Notes: generated from the letters alone by a model not told the origin. DNA of 64,000 nt from Lachnoclostridium sp. An138 (GCF_002160765.1 NZ_NFLF01000009.1:61425-125424), one strand, 5' to 3'. Positions 34,674 to 43,868 are shown, counted from the stretch's first letter. Program-made: numbers and translations.

Positions 34674-35663
34674 TTAATTCTCCTTTATCGTCAGCATGAG
34701 AAGCTCTATCGTCAGCTCAAAGCTCACATTTGCCTTCAGACGGGTTTTCGCTTTCTCCAATGCATTTAAAATATGCTCCAGGCCCTCATAGGAACTTTTC
34801 GAGGCCTGCGCGCTGATGTAATTAATTTCATCTGAAAATATCAGGCTGTCAATCTGTCTTGTAGCCTTGAACAGCAGTACGTCCCGGTACCAGAGCGCCA
34901 TCAGGTCCAGATAATCTTCTATATCCGCCTTATACTCCCCTGCTCTCCGCACTGCGTCCGTGATTTCATATATTTCCATATCATTCAGATGACGCAGAAG
35001 ATGCACCACCTGATCCTTCAAGTCCTGAAAATGATCCGATTCAGCCAGCCGTTTGGCTTTGCCCACGTTTCCCCTGGCGAAAGCTGTGCATACCTCCGCC
35101 TGATAATCCGGCACATGCAGTTCCTCCATCAGATATTTCCGAATCTGCTCATCCTTTACCGGCCGCAGCTTCAGAGTCACGCAGCGGGAAAGGATGGTTG
35201 GAAGAAAAGCCTCCGAATTCTCCGTAAGCAACAGAACGATTCCATAAGCGGGCGGCTCTTCTATTGTCTTCAGAAGAGCATTCTGGGCCTGTACTGTCAT
35301 CTTTTCCGCTTCATCCACAATATAAATCTTCCAGGGACTGCTGTAGGGACGTATGAGGATATCACTGCACAGCTGATCCCGGATATCATCCACACCGATA
35401 GAGCCTGGCTTCTCATGCGTTACCCGGATAATGTCCGGCTGATTCCGGCTTTCCGCCTGAATACAGGAGTGGCATTTCCCACAGGGCTCCGTGCCGCCCT
35501 GTTCGCACTGAAGGGTCTGAGCAAAGGCTGACGCCAGAAGCATCTTGCCGGCCCCCTCCTCGCCATCCAGAATATAGGCGTGGGAAACCTTATTCAGACG
35601 GATTGCGTTCTGTAAATGCTCTATGATCTGTTCATGTCCGATGATTTCTGAAAATCCTGCCAT
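34674..35663 (-). CDS. holB: DNA polymerase III delta' subunit
   Basis: 329 aa clamp-loader AAA+ subunit. The P-loop region is GEEGAGKMLLA, with Met where a Ser/Thr normally follows Lys, a usual sign of delta' not hydrolysing ATP. The zinc module follows as C-x8-C-x2-C-x2-C (QCEQGG...CGKCHSC). The sensor region is LLTENSEAFLPTILSRC. Sits between the guanylate-kinase-like gene and ricT; strong GGGAGG upstream. Confidence 0.93.
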   Translation of the reverse strand: MAGFSEIIGHEQIIEHLQNAIRLNKVSHAYILDGEEGAGKMLLASAFAQTLQCEQGGTEPCGKCHSCIQAESRNQPDIIRVTHEKPGSIGVDDIRDQLCSDILIRPYSSPWKIYIVDEAEKMTVQAQNALLKTIEEPPAYGIVLLLTENSEAFLPTILSRCVTLKLRPVKDEQIRKYLMEELHVPDYQAEVCTAFARGNVGKAKRLAESDHFQDLKDQVVHLLRHLNDMEIYEITDAVRRAGEYKADIEDYLDLMALWYRDVLLFKATRQIDSLIFSDEINYISAQASKSSYEGLEHILNALEKAKTRLKANVSFELTIELLMLTIKEN

Positions 35664-35745
35664 ATATTCTTCCCTCCCCTCGCGGATTGTCCACAGCTAT
35701 GTTCAGTATAACACAGTTTTTTTATAAAAAACAGTCTTTTTCCGC

Positions 35746-36333
35746 TTACAGACTGGCCTGGATATAGGAATTTATTTCCTCGATGCACTCCTTCAGATCC
35801 CGGTTATAAAACCGCTTCTGGATGCCGGCCTCCTGTATCTTTTCTTCCGAAAAATCCTCGCTGTCCGCCAGAAACCGCCGGCAGAGCTCCGCATAGCGGG
35901 GCTCCTCCTGGGCTCTCTCCCGGTCAAGGGCCCGCTGCAGGCGCTCTCCGTCCTCCACCTCGATATAAAGGGGCACCACTTTATCCGCCCCATAATAATT
36001 CCTCAGAGCCCGGAAAGATTCCAGCACTCCTACTCCGATATAATCATGCTGCTCCAGATCTGTCGCTTCCGTATCCGCCGTAAAATACTTCCAGATCCCG
36101 TGAACCGTGTGATAGGCCCGAAGCTCAATCACCCTGTTCTCCGCTTCCAGCTTCGAAAGCCCATCTTCATCGGTAAAATGATACTGCACTCCCGGAGTCT
36201 CACCGACACGCATGGGACGCGTGGTATACAGAACCAGAGGCTCCAAATTCAGTTTCCTGTTCTCCAGCAGACTCTGAAAAATCGTATCCTTCCCTGTGGA
36301 GCTCTTGCCGATGATATAAAATAATTTTCCCAT
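35746..36333 (-). CDS. Guanylate-kinase-like protein
   Basis: 195 aa. The P-loop is IIGKSSTGKDTI (residues 7-18; note Asp after Lys), then LYTTRPMRVGETPGVQYHF, which is the GMP-binding pattern of guanylate kinases, and a lid region RLQRALDRERAQEEPRYAELCRRF. In B. subtilis the gene at this place (after yaaO, before holB) is tmk, thymidylate kinase. This is not a Tmk sequence. It may be a second guanylate kinase or have another nucleotide substrate; the main gmk usually lies elsewhere, near rpoZ. Confidence 0.82.
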   Translation of the reverse strand: MGKLFYIIGKSSTGKDTIFQSLLENRKLNLEPLVLYTTRPMRVGETPGVQYHFTDEDGLSKLEAENRVIELRAYHTVHGIWKYFTADTEATDLEQHDYIGVGVLESFRALRNYYGADKVVPLYIEVEDGERLQRALDRERAQEEPRYAELCRRFLADSEDFSEEKIQEAGIQKRFYNRDLKECIEEINSYIQASL

Positions 36334-36426
36334 TTCTTCATTTCTCCTCGTATCTTTCAGAAGCTTTGGAGGCCCAGGCTTCCAGCCTGCTGCCGGGCCG
36401 CGGACGAGGACCGGCTGTCACTTCCG

Positions 36427-38007
36427 TTATCTCTCCCTGACTATGGGCAGCTCCCTGCCTTCCCTCAGGCCGTGCACGGCAAAACCGGCTTCCAGCCATT
36501 CCCCGATCCGGCAGACCGCCTCTTCCGTAATCCGCTCTCCCGGCACAAGCAGCGGAATCCCGGGGGGATACAGGTACACATAATCCGCCGCGATCCCTCC
36601 CGCGGCGGCCGAAAAGGAGCAAAGCTCCTTTTCTCTCTCCGCCGCCTCCGCAGCCGTCAGGACAAAGGGAAGCCGGGGAATCCCGGCTTCCCCCGGGAAC
36701 CGTCCTGTCTTTTCCCTGCATCCTGCGTATTCTCTGTCCAGTTCATGGAGCGCTCTGCTCAATCTGGAAAAGCCCTCCTCTGTATCAGCGATACTGGCGA
36801 TACCGACCACATAATCCGGCCCGCTCATTTCCATCTGCAGATGGTACCGCTCCAGAAGAAGTTTCGAAAGGCGGCTTCCCGAAAGTCCTGTCCTCCGGGC
36901 AGAAATCAGAAGCTTGCTCCGGTCAAAATCACAGGCGCCGGCTGCCCGTCCGTTCCCTTCCGGTTCTCTTCCTGCCGTTTCTGCCAGATAGCCGGCAGCC
37001 ATATCATCCCCGGCCAGGTACAGTGTTTTCAGATCCCGGCAGCTTTCCCGGAAGGCAGAAAGCCCCTTGACATGTTTCCGGAAAAGCTCCGTTCCCTTTC
37101 GCTCCAGCAGATCCACGCAGGCATCGATGGATGCCATCAACACATAAGACGGGCTGCTGCTCTGATATACCGAAAGGAAATGCCGGATTCTCTCTCTGTC
37201 CACCAGTCTTCCCTGAATATGCAGAATCGCCGTCTGGGTCAGCGCAGGCAGCGTCTTATGTACGCTGTGAATCACCACATCCGCTCCGGCGCTCACCGCA
37301 TCCTCCGGAAAATAATCTGAAAACGGAAAATGGGCCCCGTGAGCCTGATCCACGATCAGCGGGATTCCATGTCTGTGGCAGACCTCCGCGATCCCTCTCA
37401 CATCCGAACAGACGCCGTCATAGGTAGGGGAGGTGATGATGACAGTCTGAACAGGATGTTCAGAGGCCCTCTCATCTCTGGCTCCATATTTCTCTGCCGC
37501 AGTATTCCGGTCTTTTTCCCCGGACTGCCGTTCCTCTTTCAGGAACTTTTCCACATCCTCCGGGCAGACCGCGCCGTTTATCCCCAGCGATGGAATCTGC
37601 TGTGGATAAAGATACTCCGCCTTCAGATTTCCCAGTTCTATGGCATGATACACGGACCTGTGGCAGTTCCGGGCCGCCAGAATCCGGCCTCCCCGGCGGG
37701 TGCAGCCTGAAATGGCGCTTAAGATCCCTGCCGTGCTTCCGCCCACCAGAAAATGAGTCTCCTCCGCTCCGTAAAGGCGCGCCGCCCGTTCCTGGGCCTT
37801 CGTCAGAATTCCATCCTCCTCCGGATGATGCAGATCATCAAAGCCGTCTATTTCCGTAATATCAAACCGGTATGGATTTTCGAACTGTCCCAGAAGCCGT
37901 TTATGCCCCGGCATGTGAAAGCCGTAATAATCTGACTCCCCATAAGCCTGAAGCTTCCGGTAAAGGGGACCTCCGAAATTCCTCTTTTCCTGTTCCGTAC
38001 GCGTCAT
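36427..38007 (-). CDS. Orn/Lys/Arg decarboxylase-family PLP enzyme (YaaO-like)
   Basis: 526 aa, fold type I. GFHMPGHKR near the N-terminus, TEIDGFDDLHHPEEGIL-like segment, FLVGGSTAGILSAI, LIVDQAHGAHFPF and the PLP lysine in HSVHKTLPALTQTA are the group III decarboxylase signatures. The C-terminal domain ends with PPGIPLLVPGERI, typical of the family. It probably decarboxylates arginine, lysine or ornithine for polyamines; the specificity cannot be read. It begins in the last 4 bp of hydF. Confidence 0.9.
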   Translation of the reverse strand: MTRTEQEKRNFGGPLYRKLQAYGESDYYGFHMPGHKRLLGQFENPYRFDITEIDGFDDLHHPEEDGILTKAQERAARLYGAEETHFLVGGSTAGILSAISGCTRRGGRILAARNCHRSVYHAIELGNLKAEYLYPQQIPSLGINGAVCPEDVEKFLKEERQSGEKDRNTAAEKYGARDERASEHPVQTVIITSPTYDGVCSDVRGIAEVCHRHGIPLIVDQAHGAHFPFSDYFPEDAVSAGADVVIHSVHKTLPALTQTAILHIQGRLVDRERIRHFLSVYQSSSPSYVLMASIDACVDLLERKGTELFRKHVKGLSAFRESCRDLKTLYLAGDDMAAGYLAETAGREPEGNGRAAGACDFDRSKLLISARRTGLSGSRLSKLLLERYHLQMEMSGPDYVVGIASIADTEEGFSRLSRALHELDREYAGCREKTGRFPGEAGIPRLPFVLTAAEAAEREKELCSFSAAAGGIAADYVYLYPPGIPLLVPGERITEEAVCRIGEWLEAGFAVHGLREGRELPIVRER

Positions 38008-39245
38008 TTTCCTTTCTCTTTCTCCAAAAGGGCCGCCATATCCGGGAACGGCTGAAGACTCCGCTCCAGAATCCCCTTCATATAAGCAATCAGAATTCCA
38101 TAATTTGTCATCGGCACGCCCTGGCTCTCTGCCATCTTAAGGCGGTACTGCATTTCCTGCTCATTCAGCATACAGCCTCCGCAGTGGACAATCATATGAT
38201 ACTCCTTTAGGTTCCGCTCAAAGCCAGTCCCGGAGGTAAAGACAAATTCCGGCTTCTTCCCCGTATAATTCTCAATCCAGCGGGGCAGTTTCACTGTTCC
38301 GATATCATCGCATTGGCGGTGATGGGTACAGCCCTCGGAAATCAGGATTTTATCCCCGTCCCGCAGCGATTCCAGCGCCCCCGCTCCCCGGACTGCCTGC
38401 GCAAGATTTCCCTTATACCGGGCAAACAAAATGGAAAAGGATGTGAGCAGAATGTCCTCCGGCGTATCCCGGTCCACAAGGCCGAACACCTGGCTGTCTG
38501 TAATTACCAGCTTCGGTTTTGTGCCAAGCTTTTTAAGAGTCTCCTTCAGTTCTTTCTCCCTCACCACCACAGATACGGCCCCACTCTCCAGCACATCCCG
38601 GATGGTCTGCTGCTGGGGCAGAATCAGGCGGCCCTTGGGCGCAGCCTTGTCAATGGGAACCACAAGCACCACCAGATCCTGCGGCTCCAGAAGGTCTCCC
38701 ACCAGACGCTTCTCTTTTCCGGCCGGAACCATACGGGCCAGCCGTTCCTTCAGCTCCTGAATCCCTTCCCCTGTCCGGGCGCTGACCCGGATATGGCGCT
38801 CATCCTCCGGCTCCGCGCCGGAATTCTCTTCCCCGGCACTCTTTTCCTGTACCAGATCCCATTTATTGAAAACCACCAGATAAGGAAGCCTTCTCTTTTT
38901 CAGCTCCTCTTCCAGCCTCTCGTCCTCCGGACTCATTCCGGCAGTTCCGTCCACAATCAAAAGAGCGATGTCTGTCTTTTGCAGCACGTCCAGCCCCTTC
39001 TGCACCCGGAGGGCGCCCAATTCCCCCTCGTCATCCAGCCCCGGGGTATCAATCAGCATCACCGGCCCCAAGGGCAGAAGCTCCATGGATTTATATACAG
39101 GGTCCGTAGTCGTCCCCCGGACCGCTGACACAATCGCGATATCCTGATTCGTAACCGCGTTGATCACGCTTGATTTTCCCGCATTCCTTTTTCCAAACAG
39201 GCCGATATGCACCCGTTCAGAAGACGGCGTCTGATTCATTCCCAT
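38004..39245 (-). CDS. hydF: [FeFe]-hydrogenase H-cluster maturation GTPase
   Basis: 413 aa. An N-terminal Era-like GTPase domain with FGKRNAGKSSVINAV (G1), DTPGLDDEG (G3) and FNKWD (G4), a dimerisation domain, and a C-terminal cluster-binding domain with CTHH and HCGGC. This is HydF, the scaffold that assembles the 2Fe subcluster and passes it to hydrogenase with HydE and HydG. Those two are not in the window. AGGAGG lies 8 bp before the ATG. First gene of an operon that includes replication and rRNA/tRNA modification genes, an unusual company. Confidence 0.95.
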   Translation of the reverse strand: MGMNQTPSSERVHIGLFGKRNAGKSSVINAVTNQDIAIVSAVRGTTTDPVYKSMELLPLGPVMLIDTPGLDDEGELGALRVQKGLDVLQKTDIALLIVDGTAGMSPEDERLEEELKKRRLPYLVVFNKWDLVQEKSAGEENSGAEPEDERHIRVSARTGEGIQELKERLARMVPAGKEKRLVGDLLEPQDLVVLVVPIDKAAPKGRLILPQQQTIRDVLESGAVSVVVREKELKETLKKLGTKPKLVITDSQVFGLVDRDTPEDILLTSFSILFARYKGNLAQAVRGAGALESLRDGDKILISEGCTHHRQCDDIGTVKLPRWIENYTGKKPEFVFTSGTGFERNLKEYHMIVHCGGCMLNEQEMQYRLKMAESQGVPMTNYGILIAYMKGILERSLQPFPDMAALLEKEKGK

Positions 39246-39447
39246 GCTGATACCTCCTCTGACCTTCCTCTGATGTCCATTGTTTCAACGCTATTCTACT
39301 ATAAATTCCCGCAGGGGGCAAGGCAGGCCTCGAAAGCCGTCCGGAGTGGCCGGAGTGAAACTGCGGCGGCAGGAGGCTACGGCGGCAGAACTCCATTTAT
39401 GCCGTTTTCTCTGCTGTTCTTTCATATCTTTTCACTTCCATTTACCC

Positions 39448-39476
39448 TTGACGTTTTCGTTCCCCAGTGGTATGAT
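39448..39476 (+). promoter_or_regulatory. Promoter of the AbrB-like/glycosyltransferase pair
   Basis: TTGACG (39448-39453), 17-bp spacer, TATGAT (39471-39476). Confidence 0.75.
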
Positions 39477-39503
39477 TAATCATACAAATTATATTTATCA
39501 TAC
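39470..39503 (+). promoter_or_regulatory. Palindromic operator overlapping the -10 box
   Basis: GTATGATTAATCATAC (39470-39485) is a perfect 16-bp palindrome lying on the -10 element, and a further half-site ATCATAC occurs at 39497-39503. A repressor there would block RNA polymerase; the adjacent AbrB-like protein is the natural candidate. Confidence 0.6.
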
Positions 39504-39517
39504 TTTTGGAGGCATTT

Positions 39518-39760
39518 ATGAAATTCACAGACGGAAAGTACGCATGGATGGTCAAAATCGGAGAAAAGGGACAGTTTGTAATTCCAAAAGAAGCCCGAGA
39601 AATCTTTGATTTCCAGCCCGGCGCAGAGATCCTGGTATTGGGGGATGTAAAACGGGGAATCGCCATTCTTCCCATGGAACAGCAGGAACAGTATATTTCA
39701 AAAATATTTGCAGACATAGAGCAGGCAGATTCCGATCAGCAGGGAGGAACAGATGAGTAA
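39518..39760 (+). CDS. AbrB/SpoVT/MazE-type DNA-binding protein
   Basis: 80 aa. Residues 10-55 follow the swapped-hairpin AbrB fold: AWMVKIGEKGQFVIPKEARE, then a conserved hydrophobic strand ILVLGDVKRGIAILPM. The C-terminus is short and acidic. TTGGAGG directly precedes the ATG 39518. It overlaps the glycosyltransferase gene by 8 bp, so the two are a unit and it probably controls that gene through the palindrome upstream. No toxin gene accompanies it. Confidence 0.85.
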   Translation: MKFTDGKYAWMVKIGEKGQFVIPKEAREIFDFQPGAEILVLGDVKRGIAILPMEQQEQYISKIFADIEQADSDQQGGTDE

Positions 39761-40949
39761 AATCGTATTTTTCTGCATACCGGCCTACGGGCATACCAAT
39801 CCCACCTTAAATGTGGTGAGGGAGCTTACTGCCCGGGGACATCAGGTATGGTACTATTCTTATGAAGCTTTTCGTGAACGGATAGAAGCTGCCGGAGCAG
39901 TATTTATTTCCTGTGACGGATATGGACCGGAACAGAGTCTTTCACCGGAAGATACCGCCCGCGTGGGCCGGGATCTGGCTTTTTCCATGCAAATTCTTGT
40001 GGACACCACCCTGGCCCTTGACGCAAAGGTTTGTTCCGATATGGCCCGCCTGAAACCCGACTGCATCGTGGCAGATTCCATGGCCGTATGGGGAAAGGCC
40101 GCCGCCATGAAGCTGGGCATCCCCTTTGTATCTTCCACTACTACCTTTGCCTTTAACCGTTATTCCTCAAAAATCATGCCTCAAAGCCCTGGACAGATGC
40201 TGAAAATGCTTCTGGCTCTCCCCAAAAGCAGCCGTCTCATCCGGCGTCTCCGGGACAAAGGCTATCCTGTCAAAAATGTCCTGGATATCCTCCAGAACGA
40301 CGCTTCCACCCACACTATTGTCTATACTTCTCCCGAATTTCAGCCCTGCGCCGAAACCTTTTCAGACAGATATGCCTTTGTGGGGCCTTCCGTCCGTCCT
40401 GCGGCTGAAGAGATCCGGAAAACCCGGGATATCCTCATCTATATCTCCATGGGAACCGTAGTCAATGACCTGCTGCCCTTCTACCGGGACTGTATCGCCG
40501 CTTTCTCAGATATGGACTGCCAGGTGATTCTGTCTGTCGGCCGCCTGGTCCCCCCGGAAGCCCTGGGAACGCTGCCGGATCATATTTCCGTCTTCCAAAG
40601 CGTCGATCAGATCGCCGTACTGGAAAAGGCGGACCTGTTCCTTTCTCACTGCGGCATGAACAGTGTCAATGAAAGTCTGTATTTCGGAGTTCCGCTGGTC
40701 ATGTATCCCCAGACTTCCGAACAGCAGGGCGTGGCGGAAAGAGTCTCTCAGCTGGAAGCAGGCCTGAAACTGAAAAGAGCAGACCCGGCCTCCATTTCCG
40801 AAGCCGTCCGGAAAATACTTTCCGAGCCGAAATACCGGCGGAACGCCTGCCGGATCGCCGAAAGCTTCCGGAAATGTCTCGGCGCCAAAGGAGCCGCAGA
40901 CAAAATCCTGCAGGTCTGCCGGGGAGAAAGAAGCGCCGTTTCTCCTTAA
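39753..40949 (+). CDS. MGT-type (GT1) glycosyltransferase
   Basis: 398 aa, two-Rossmann (GT-B) fold. N-terminal acceptor half starts VFFCIPAYGHTNPTL; the His of GHTNP is the usual catalytic base. The donor half contains YISMGTVVN and the nucleotide-sugar motif LSHCGMNSVNESLYFGVPLV. Enzymes of this class add glucose to macrolides, lipids or other small hydrophobic acceptors, often as detoxification. Here it is switched by the AbrB-like protein with which it overlaps. The acceptor is unknown. Confidence 0.9.
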   Translation: MSKIVFFCIPAYGHTNPTLNVVRELTARGHQVWYYSYEAFRERIEAAGAVFISCDGYGPEQSLSPEDTARVGRDLAFSMQILVDTTLALDAKVCSDMARLKPDCIVADSMAVWGKAAAMKLGIPFVSSTTTFAFNRYSSKIMPQSPGQMLKMLLALPKSSRLIRRLRDKGYPVKNVLDILQNDASTHTIVYTSPEFQPCAETFSDRYAFVGPSVRPAAEEIRKTRDILIYISMGTVVNDLLPFYRDCIAAFSDMDCQVILSVGRLVPPEALGTLPDHISVFQSVDQIAVLEKADLFLSHCGMNSVNESLYFGVPLVMYPQTSEQQGVAERVSQLEAGLKLKRADPASISEAVRKILSEPKYRRNACRIAESFRKCLGAKGAADKILQVCRGERSAVSP

Positions 40950-40976
40950 GTCTTTCCTCTCTGCCCGTTCCCATTC

Positions 40977-41798
40977 TCATCGCTCAGAAGAGCAGGCCTC
41001 CAGATACTCAAAGCATCCTATCAGCTCCCGGTAATTATTGTAGCCCTCCCGGATATGAAGGGTCTTTCTGCAGATGCGCCTGCTCTTTCCCTTCTCGATC
41101 ACGCATTTTATGATGCAGTGTCCTTTCTTCTTAATGATTTTTTGAACCTCCAGAATTCTCCAGCAGTTATTTTTATTCAGCTGGGTGTGCAGGAAAGAAT
41201 TTCTCGCCAGCAGCTCCTGGCTCTGCCGGCGGGATCGCTCGCCCATCTCTATCATCTTCAGCGCGGCTGCGGAACCAAGAAAGTCGTTTACAGCCTGAGC
41301 AGCTCCCGCCGCCTCGTTCTGGATAAAGATCCGGTACAGATCCCCGTCGCAGAGCACATAGGACACCATATTTCCGCCATAATTGAACTGATTTACAAAA
41401 AGGTACACCATCGCCGCTATGACTATCAGCATAGACAACAGAAACCCTGTGGAATTGCCAAAAACAGAATCCCAGATTATGCCGCCTGTCACAGCCAGCG
41501 CAGCCGGAACCATGATAATCAGGCAGCCGTACTTCATCATCTTGCCGGAACCATTTTCATCATGAAATACCCCGCGGGTAAAGTGAATTCCATACTCCGC
41601 CAGTTTTTCCGCCTTATGAATCTCCTCCAGCAGCAGCTCGCCTTCCCGAAGGGCCTGCTCCTCTGTCAGAAACCATCTGCGCCCGAATCTTACCTTTCTT
41701 CCGTTTTCGTCCAGAATCAGCGCCCGGTAATGTTCATTCTGATACTCCTTTATATACTTACTTTCTGTGGAAATCGTATATTGCTTCTTCTGCTTCAT
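40977..41798 (-). CDS. Uncharacterised two-helix membrane protein
   Basis: 273 aa, no family recognised. Residues 1-85 are charged and cytoplasmic, with RRWFLTEEQALREGELLLEE as a helix; two membrane segments follow (about 93-110 and 118-137); the C-terminal half is cytoplasmic and basic, ending with KTLHIREGYNNYRELIG and Cys-rich spots. Start ATG 41798 has GAGGGGA upstream. It lies just after the YolD-like gene and before the convergent glycosyltransferase. Confidence 0.6.
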   Translation of the reverse strand: MKQKKQYTISTESKYIKEYQNEHYRALILDENGRKVRFGRRWFLTEEQALREGELLLEEIHKAEKLAEYGIHFTRGVFHDENGSGKMMKYGCLIIMVPAALAVTGGIIWDSVFGNSTGFLLSMLIVIAAMVYLFVNQFNYGGNMVSYVLCDGDLYRIFIQNEAAGAAQAVNDFLGSAAALKMIEMGERSRRQSQELLARNSFLHTQLNKNNCWRILEVQKIIKKKGHCIIKCVIEKGKSRRICRKTLHIREGYNNYRELIGCFEYLEACSSER

Positions 41799-41854
41799 AT
41801 TCTCTGTCCCCTCAATATATTTTTTATTACAGGTATGTCCGGCGCCTGCAAAAA

Positions 41855-42280
41855 TCAAATCCGGATCTCGATTACACAACTGATCTCGATCTCCGTCCCG
41901 TCTTCCATAATAAGCTCCTGCCTGCAGGCATCGATCCTCCGAATCCGCCCGGATGCTTCCCGGTAAGAGCCTCCCGCCTTCTTTCTGTCCGGCACAAAAT
42001 ATGTGATCCGCACTTCCGGCCTCTCTCCTTCGCCGGCCGGCCCGCAGGCCATCTGAAGCTTATAGTCCAGCTCCGCCCGCTCCTCTTCCGAGAGATCGGG
42101 TTTCTGTTCTGTCAGCCTGGCCTTCTCCCGGACCGCGTCCCCGTATCCGGTCAGGGCCGCGAAGGGGGAAAACTGCGCGGCCCGGTCCGTCATGGACATC
42201 TGCGGATGCCGGGAGGAAACGTGATGGGGCAGATGGATCATATCCTCATACTGCCGTTGTTCTTCCTGCTTTGTACTCAT
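41855..42280 (-). CDS. YolD-like protein
   Basis: 141 aa. Residues 15-60 contain the YolD-like motif HVSSRHPQMSMTDRAAQFSPFAALTGY. The C-terminus is a small beta region (GRIRRIDACRQELIMEDGTEI). YolD-like proteins are regularly co-transcribed with UvrX-type Y-family polymerases and presumably assist them in SOS mutagenesis. The gene is 31 bp downstream of such a polymerase, which settles the call. Confidence 0.85.
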   Translation of the reverse strand: MSTKQEEQRQYEDMIHLPHHVSSRHPQMSMTDRAAQFSPFAALTGYGDAVREKARLTEQKPDLSEEERAELDYKLQMACGPAGEGERPEVRITYFVPDRKKAGGSYREASGRIRRIDACRQELIMEDGTEIEISCVIEIRI

Positions 42281-42311
42281 ACTGCATCCTCCCTCTCCTT
42301 TTTTAGTCTTT

Positions 42312-43841
42312 TCAGGCCCTGTGCCCGCCTATCTGATTGTTCCGGTCCCTGGCTGTGGCTCCTTCCTCCAGATTCATGCCTTTCAGAATCGCGTTCTTGC
42401 CGAATTTCTTCTTGATATCCAGCATGGCGTGCTGAAGCTTCTTTTCCCGCTCAGCCTCCGCCCGCTCTTCTTCCTTCTGTTTCTGAAGAGCCGCGTAGTC
42501 TGTAAACAGATCCAGCTGCTCAAATCCCGTCTCCATCTTTTCTTCCGCTTCTTTTTCCGGCAGCACATGATTGGCCGATATGCTCAGCCGCCGCACCAGA
42601 AGCTCCTTATCCACAATGCGCTCAAAAAGTCCTGTCACTGCCTCTGTAAGCTGGCGGGTCGAAGAAGTATAATTTTCCAGATTCACCGTGCCGTGGGCGT
42701 GCTTCGGTATGGCTCTCCCGTACCGGTCCGTCTTAATCTCTCCCTTGTATTTTCCGCGCAGAACAGGATCTCTCAGATTGTCGATATCATACCCCACCGT
42801 CAGAACAAGCTGGTTGGTTACAAGCCCCTTTTCCACCAAATCCAGCGCCAGCATATCCGCCATCTCCCGCGCTACCAGTTCTGCCTTTTCAAATGGGTAG
42901 GGGCACTGCAGCACCTGACCGGAAATAATGCTGCTGCTCTCGGGCTTATATGCCTTGATATCCGCTATGGTACAGGGCTCCCATCCCCAGGCATGATCAA
43001 TGAGCAGCTCCGCGTTGACGCCGAACATGCCATACAGCAGGTCTTCATTGTAATAATCCGAAGCCTTTCCCAGAGAACAGCGGGCGATATCTCCCATGGT
43101 ATACAGTCCTTTTTCCTCCAGCTTTTTCGCGTAACCCGGTCCTACCCGCCAGAAATCTGTCAACGGCCGGTGGGACCAGAGCAGCCGCCTGTAAGACAGC
43201 TCATCCAGCTCGGCGATGCGCACGCCGTTCTCATCCGCCGGCACATGCTTGGCCCAGATATCCATCGCCACCTTGCAGATATACAAATTCGTCCCGATTC
43301 CTGCTGCCGCCGTGATCCCCGTAGTGTCCAGCACATCCAGAATCATCTTCATAGCCAGCTCCCGGGCCGTCATCCGATAGGTTTTCAGATAAGCAGCCGC
43401 GTCGATAAATACCTCGTCAATGGAATAGACATGCATGTCTTCAGGCGCAATATATTTCAGATAAACTTCATAAATCCGGGCGCTGATCTCCATGTAGCGC
43501 GCCATCTGCGGCGGCGCGACCACATAGTCCACCGCCAGCGCAGGGTCTGCCTCCAGCTCCCCGCTCTGACAGGAGGAGCCCTTCAGTACGCCGCCGGGCG
43601 CCTTCTGCCGGCGCTTCGCGTTGACCTCCCGGACCTTCTGCACCACTTCAAAGAGCCTGGCCCGCCCGGAGATGCCGTAAGCCTTCAAAGCCGGAGAAAC
43701 TGCCAGACAAATGGTCTTTTCCGTTCTGCTCTTATCTGCCACCACCAGATTTGTGGTCATAGGGTCCAGCCCCCGTTCCATACACTCCACGGAGGCGTAA
43801 AAGGATTTTAAATCAATGGCTATATAGACTTTTTCAGACAT
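42312..43841 (-). CDS. Y-family DNA polymerase (UvrX/DinB-like)
   Basis: 509 aa translesion polymerase. Catalytic acidic residues lie in IAIDLKSFYASVECMERG (near the N-terminus) and VYSIDEVFIDAAAYL; a helix-hairpin-helix follows (about 240-290) and the little-finger domain lies near 330-440. The C-terminal region is charged (KQKEEERAEAE). Length and the YolD-like partner point to the UvrX subgroup rather than plain DinB. ATG 43841 has GGAGGG upstream. A SOS box sits about 30 bp upstream, so it is probably damage-induced. Confidence 0.92.
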   Translation of the reverse strand: MSEKVYIAIDLKSFYASVECMERGLDPMTTNLVVADKSRTEKTICLAVSPALKAYGISGRARLFEVVQKVREVNAKRRQKAPGGVLKGSSCQSGELEADPALAVDYVVAPPQMARYMEISARIYEVYLKYIAPEDMHVYSIDEVFIDAAAYLKTYRMTARELAMKMILDVLDTTGITAAAGIGTNLYICKVAMDIWAKHVPADENGVRIAELDELSYRRLLWSHRPLTDFWRVGPGYAKKLEEKGLYTMGDIARCSLGKASDYYNEDLLYGMFGVNAELLIDHAWGWEPCTIADIKAYKPESSSIISGQVLQCPYPFEKAELVAREMADMLALDLVEKGLVTNQLVLTVGYDIDNLRDPVLRGKYKGEIKTDRYGRAIPKHAHGTVNLENYTSSTRQLTEAVTGLFERIVDKELLVRRLSISANHVLPEKEAEEKMETGFEQLDLFTDYAALQKQKEEERAEAEREKKLQHAMLDIKKKFGKNAILKGMNLEEGATARDRNNQIGGHRA

Positions 43842-43868
43842 GGTTTCCGCCCTCCGCGCCGGTATTTT

